Of a DNA stretch of 18,139 nucleotides, positions 15,174 through 18,139 are shown one piece after another. The stretch is from Anaerolineales bacterium UBA6663 (GTDB lineage Bacteria > Chloroflexota > Anaerolineae > Anaerolineales > UBA6663), in contig DKKP01000398.1 of the NCBI GenBank assembly GCA_002455335.1, positions 1-18,139 on the forward strand, written 5' to 3'. The stretch's first letter is position 1; each line of letters begins with the position of its first letter. The position numbers and the translations under genes are program-made. Below the pieces are notes generated by a model. It had not been told where the DNA came from. It saw only the letters and a list, made by a program, of their open reading frames with translations, and did no database searches.

Positions 15174-16585
15174 TGCCCGATACCGACATCCCTCACCACG
15201 AATGCGGCGTGCTCGGCATCTTCGCCCCGCAGGAGGACGTCGCCCGGATGGCGTTCTTCGGGCTATACGCGCTGCAGCACCGCGGCCAGGAAGCCGCCGG
15301 GCTCGCCGTCAGCGACGGCCAGACCATCCGCCTACACAAAGACGTCGGGCTTGTGTCACAGGTGTTCACACCGGCCAATCTCGCTCCGATGTCCGGGCAC
15401 TTCGCCATCGGCCATACGCGTTATTCGACGACAGGTTCGTCGAACGCGCGCAATGCGCAGCCCTTCGTCATCGAGACGATCCACGGCCCGGTCGGGCTGG
15501 CCCACAACGGGAATCTGCTCAACACCGCCGAACTGCGTCAGGATCTGCTCACGCGGGGCATCGGCCTGCAAGCCGGCTCGGACAGCGAGGTGATGATCAT
15601 GATGCTGGCCGGCGCCCAGGGCGAGACCTGGTTCGATAGAATCCAGGCCACGATGCCCAGGTGGCGTGGAGCCTACTGCCTCGCGATCCTCACCCGTGAC
15701 GGGGTATACGCGGTGCGCGATCCGTGGGGTTTTCACCCGCTCAGCGTAGGGCGGCTGCCCAGCGGCGGGCATGTGGTCGCCAGCGAAACCGGGGCGCTGC
15801 GCACGCTGGGTTGTGTGGCCATCCGCGAGGTCAAGCCGGGCGAGATCGTCGGATTGACCGACAGCGCCCTTCGCGTCCGTCAGGCGGTGCCCGCCGAGCG
15901 CCAGCTGGCGCGTTGTACGTTCGAGCACATCTACTTCTCGCGCCCCGATAGCTTCTGGGATGGGTTGACCACGCATCAGGTACGTCAGCGTCTTGGCGAG
16001 GAACTGGCGCGCGAGGCGCCCATCGACGCCGATGTCGTCATCCCGGTGCCCGACTCGGCGCTGCCCGCCGCGATCGGCTACGCCCGCGTCAGTGGCCTGC
16101 CCAACAACGACGGCTTCATCAAGAACCGCTACATCGGCCGCACCTTCATCCAACCGACCGACTCGCTCCGCAAGCAAGGCGTGGCGATGAAGTTTCTGGC
16201 GCTTGAGGAGAATTTGCGCGGCCAACGCGTGATCGTCATCGACGATAGCATCGTTCGCGGCACCACCTCGGGCCCGCTGGTGCGTTTGCTGCGCGACGCC
16301 GGCGCCCGCGAGGTGCATCTGCGAATCACCTGTCCACCGATCGCGCACCCTTGTTTCATGGGCGTCGACATGGGCACGTACAACGAGTTGATCGCGCACC
16401 GTATGACGCTCGACGAAATCCGTGATCACATCGATTGCGACACCCTGCACTTTCTCTCGGTCGAGGGAATGATGCGCGCGCTTGGTCGTACCGGCGGCTA
16501 CTGCAACGCCTGCTTCACCGGCGTCTACCCGCTGGAAGTCGACCCGAGCCAATCGAAGACCGGGTTCGAGAGGCACATCGCTTAA
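15173..16585 (+). CDS. purF: Amidophosphoribosyltransferase (iron-sulfur type PurF)
   Basis: This enzyme makes phosphoribosylamine from PRPP and glutamine, the first committed step of purine synthesis and the usual feedback control point. The 470-residue protein has a short propeptide ending before Cys11 (HECGVLGI), the glutaminase domain with QHRGQEAAG, HTRYSTTGSSNARNAQPF and HNGNLLN, and a phosphoribosyltransferase domain with the PRPP loop VIVIDDSIVRGTTS. Cys248, Cys394, Cys444 and Cys447 (RCTFEHIYF, HPCFMG, YCNACFTG) match the four [4Fe-4S] ligands of the Bacillus subtilis enzyme. Two ATGs are adjacent; the second (15173) was chosen because AAGGAG lies 4 bases before it and only 1 base before the first (15170). 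Confidence 0.96.
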   Translation: MPDTDIPHHECGVLGIFAPQEDVARMAFFGLYALQHRGQEAAGLAVSDGQTIRLHKDVGLVSQVFTPANLAPMSGHFAIGHTRYSTTGSSNARNAQPFVIETIHGPVGLAHNGNLLNTAELRQDLLTRGIGLQAGSDSEVMIMMLAGAQGETWFDRIQATMPRWRGAYCLAILTRDGVYAVRDPWGFHPLSVGRLPSGGHVVASETGALRTLGCVAIREVKPGEIVGLTDSALRVRQAVPAERQLARCTFEHIYFSRPDSFWDGLTTHQVRQRLGEELAREAPIDADVVIPVPDSALPAAIGYARVSGLPNNDGFIKNRYIGRTFIQPTDSLRKQGVAMKFLALEENLRGQRVIVIDDSIVRGTTSGPLVRLLRDAGAREVHLRITCPPIAHPCFMGVDMGTYNELIAHRMTLDEIRDHIDCDTLHFLSVEGMMRALGRTGGYCNACFTGVYPLEVDPSQSKTGFERHIA

Positions 16586-16594
16586 GTTGCGGTT

Positions 16595-16640
16595 TGTGAT
16601 TTGCGATTGCCTCGTGACGATGAGGCAATCGCAAATCACA
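16595..16640. repeat. Long perfect palindrome between purF and purD
   Basis: Arms TGTGATTTGCGATTGCCTC (16595-16613) and GAGGCAATCGCAAATCACA (16622-16640) are perfectly complementary over 19 bases around an 8-base loop; with wobble pairs the stem extends to about 16589-16646. No T-run follows, so it is not an intrinsic terminator. It fills most of the 77-base gap, leaving the purD Shine-Dalgarno AAGGGGA free. It resembles dispersed palindromic elements (REP or miniature inverted-repeat type), and in RNA it would be a strong barrier to 3' exonucleases between the purF and purD messages. Confidence 0.8.
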
Positions 16641-16662
16641 GATCGTCCAAGGGGAATCAAGC

Positions 16663-17997
16663 ATGCGCATACTCCTTGTGGGTTCCGGCGGGCGCGAGCA
16701 CGCTCTGGCGTGGAAACTGACGGGTTCGCCGCGCCTCGAGCAGCTGTGGGTTGCGCCCGGGAACGCCGGCACGGCCCGGCTGGACGACCGCGTCAAGAAC
16801 GTGGCGATCGCAGCCGACGACGTGGATGGTCTGGTTGCATTTGCCAGCACCAACGCGATCGGGCTGGCCGTGATCGGCCCCGAGGCGCCGCTGGCGAGGG
16901 GTCTGGGCGATGCGCTCCGCTCGACCGGGATCGCGGTCTTCGGGCCAAACCGGGCCGCGGCCGAGATCGAGAGCAGCAAGGCCTTCTCGAAGGACTTCAT
17001 GGCCCGGCACGGCATCCCGACCGCGCGCTACGGCGTGTTTCGCGACCACACTGAAGCGCTGCGCCATCTGCTGTCGATCGACTACCCTGTGGTGATCAAG
17101 GCCTCGGGTCTTGCGGCCGGCAAGGGCGTGATCGTGCCAGCTTGCGCCGACGAGGCTGAGGCCGCTCTGCGCCAGATCATGCTCGACCGCGAGTTCGGCG
17201 AGGCCGGCGACGAGGCGGTGATCGAAGAGCGGCTGACCGGACCCGAGGTCTCGGTGCTGGCATTCAGCGACGGGCACACGGTCCGGGTGATGCCACCCGC
17301 ACAGGACCATAAGCGCGTCGGCGATGGCGACACAGGGCTCAACACCGGAGGCATGGGCGCCTACGCACCGGCCCCGATCGCGACGCCCGAGTTGATCGCC
17401 GACGTGACCCGCTCGGTGCTCCAGACGACCATCGACGGGCTGCGGGCCGAAGATCGGCCCTTCGTCGGCGTGCTCTACGCGGGCCTGATGCTCACACCCG
17501 ACGGCCCGCGGGTGCTCGAGTTCAACGCCCGTTTCGGGGACCCCGAGACCCAGGTGATCCTGCCGCTGCTCGAGAGCGACCTGGTCGAGGTGTTGCTGGC
17601 CTGCGCCGAGGGCCGCCTGGGCGACATCGACGTCAACTGGAGTCAGGGTGCCGCCGCGTGCGTGGTCATGGCCTCGGAGGGATATCCCGGCCCATACCCA
17701 AAGGATCTCCCAATCGCGGGGCTCGACCAAGCCACCACCGATGCCTTTGTTTTTCATGCCGGCACGCGCGAGCTCGCCGAACAGGTCGTCACCGCCGGTG
17801 GGCGTGTGCTGGCGGTCAGCGGCTGGGGCGTCGACATCCGTTCCGCGCTCGATCGGGCCTACGCCGCGGTCGGCTCGATCACGTTCGCCGGCATGCACTT
17901 CCGCCGCGACATCGGCTGGCGGGCCCTGGTGCGCGGGGCGGGGAGCGCTGGAGCGAGGGGCCCTGGAGCGAGCACCAGCGCGCCAATGTCATCCTGA
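16663..17997 (+). CDS. purD: Phosphoribosylamine-glycine ligase (GAR synthetase)
   Basis: This enzyme joins glycine to phosphoribosylamine using ATP, the second step of the pathway. The 444-residue protein starts MRILLVGSGGREHALAWKL and shows WVAPGNAGTA, IGPEAPLARGL, FGPNRAAAEIESSKAFSK, the ATP-grasp VIKASGLAAGKGV, HKRVGDGDTGLNTGGMGAY and VLEFNARFGDPETQ with metal ligands. AAGGGGA precedes the ATG by 7 bases. Family members usually end soon after the GMHFRRDIGWRAL motif; here about 22 extra residues rich in Gly, Ala and Ser follow. They are encoded by repeat-like DNA, so the original stop was probably lost to an insertion. It appears to be the last gene of the operon, but the window ends 142 bases later. 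Confidence 0.95.
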   Translation: MRILLVGSGGREHALAWKLTGSPRLEQLWVAPGNAGTARLDDRVKNVAIAADDVDGLVAFASTNAIGLAVIGPEAPLARGLGDALRSTGIAVFGPNRAAAEIESSKAFSKDFMARHGIPTARYGVFRDHTEALRHLLSIDYPVVIKASGLAAGKGVIVPACADEAEAALRQIMLDREFGEAGDEAVIEERLTGPEVSVLAFSDGHTVRVMPPAQDHKRVGDGDTGLNTGGMGAYAPAPIATPELIADVTRSVLQTTIDGLRAEDRPFVGVLYAGLMLTPDGPRVLEFNARFGDPETQVILPLLESDLVEVLLACAEGRLGDIDVNWSQGAAACVVMASEGYPGPYPKDLPIAGLDQATTDAFVFHAGTRELAEQVVTAGGRVLAVSGWGVDIRSALDRAYAAVGSITFAGMHFRRDIGWRALVRGAGSAGARGPGASTSAPMSS

Positions 17998-17998
17998 G
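17945..17998. repeat. Repeat-derived DNA forming the purD tail and stop
   Basis: GCGCTGG (17945-17951) and CCAGCGC (17975-17981) form a 7-bp stem, CTGGAGCGAG occurs twice inside it, and TGTCATCCTGAG (17987-17998) follows, supplying the purD TGA. TGTCATCCTGAG is a start I recognise from intergenic repeats common in several bacterial genomes. It is classed here as repeat by its structure and by the abnormal purD tail. Confidence 0.5.
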
Positions 17999-18117
17999 TG
18001 CCTTGCTCGGCTGTGATGCGCAAGCCCGACCTGATCCCGTTGGCAAGCTCGGGCGACCAGCCTCCCCCCGCCCGGGCCTCCCACTCTCTGGGCTCCCGAG
18101 GGCGTCTCGGCCCGGTC
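17998..18117. other. Intergenic DNA after purD, no gene seen
   Basis: This GC-rich stretch holds C-runs and two related motifs, GCAAGCCCG (18020-18028) and GCAAGCTCG (18043-18051). I see no convincing ORF, RNA gene or promoter in it. Confidence 0.5.
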
Positions 18118-18139
18118 GACCTCCCCCGTGGGGGAGGTC
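18118..18139. repeat. Perfect palindrome at the window edge, possible terminator
   Basis: Arms GACCTCCCCC (18118-18127) and GGGGGAGGTC (18130-18139) are perfectly complementary around GT. The window stops at the last base of the hairpin, so a following T-run cannot be seen. It may end the purine operon or be a copy of a GC-rich dispersed palindrome. Confidence 0.6.

Noticed and set aside
15356..16660. Minus-strand ORF of 434 codons opposite purF
   Set aside because: Antisense to purF, whose motifs are complete; the ORF has no family features, and its start lies beyond the inter-gene palindrome.
16657..17898. Minus-strand ORF of 413 codons opposite purD
   Set aside because: Shadow of purD; no motif and no ribosome binding site.

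Overview
The window looks like chromosomal DNA from a high-GC bacterium, most likely a member of the Chloroflexota. This is an inference from the Thr/Pro-rich spacer in a membrane-anchored parvulin, the rpsF-ssb-rpsR gene order and the PurS-PurL fusion; no rRNA gene is present to confirm it. Nearly all genes are housekeeping and are recognised from family motifs. The left half (47-7904) is read on the minus strand, the right half (8151-17997) on the plus strand, and the two diverge from a control region at about 7905-8150.

Minus strand, in transcription order: a PucR/CdaR-type regulator (7904-6306); the 5'-truncated remnant of an ankyrin-repeat gene (6255-5980); a 0.2 kb leader followed by lysC (aspartate kinase), asd (aspartate-semialdehyde dehydrogenase) and a diamine-acetyltransferase-like GNAT gene; then a promoter and leader followed by rpsF, ssb, rpsR and a membrane-anchored parvulin isomerase. 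lysC and asd carry out the first two steps of the aspartate pathway to Lys, Thr and Met.

Plus strand: one tightly packed purine operon, purL - GNAT - purQ - purC - purE - purK - purF - purD, with several ATGA or TGATG overlaps. It encodes PurF, PurD, PurL/PurQ, PurK/PurE and PurC. PurN (or PurT), PurM, PurB and PurH are not here. PurL carries an N-terminal region resembling two PurS copies, which would explain why no separate purS is seen.

The most interesting feature is the lysC leader. A strong promoter (5885-5913) is followed by a short ORF with an MTTNMRTTTT run, a segment able to form an antiterminator, and a strong intrinsic terminator (5763-5735) just before lysC. This has the geometry of classical ribosome-mediated attenuation responding to threonine and perhaps methionine. 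The rpsF leader may hold an S6:S18-type autoregulatory RNA. Other points of note are a long palindrome between purF and purD, repeat sequence that has extended the end of purD, and an acetyltransferase gene wedged between the two FGAM-synthase subunit genes. No tRNA, rRNA, CRISPR array, transposase or phage gene was seen.
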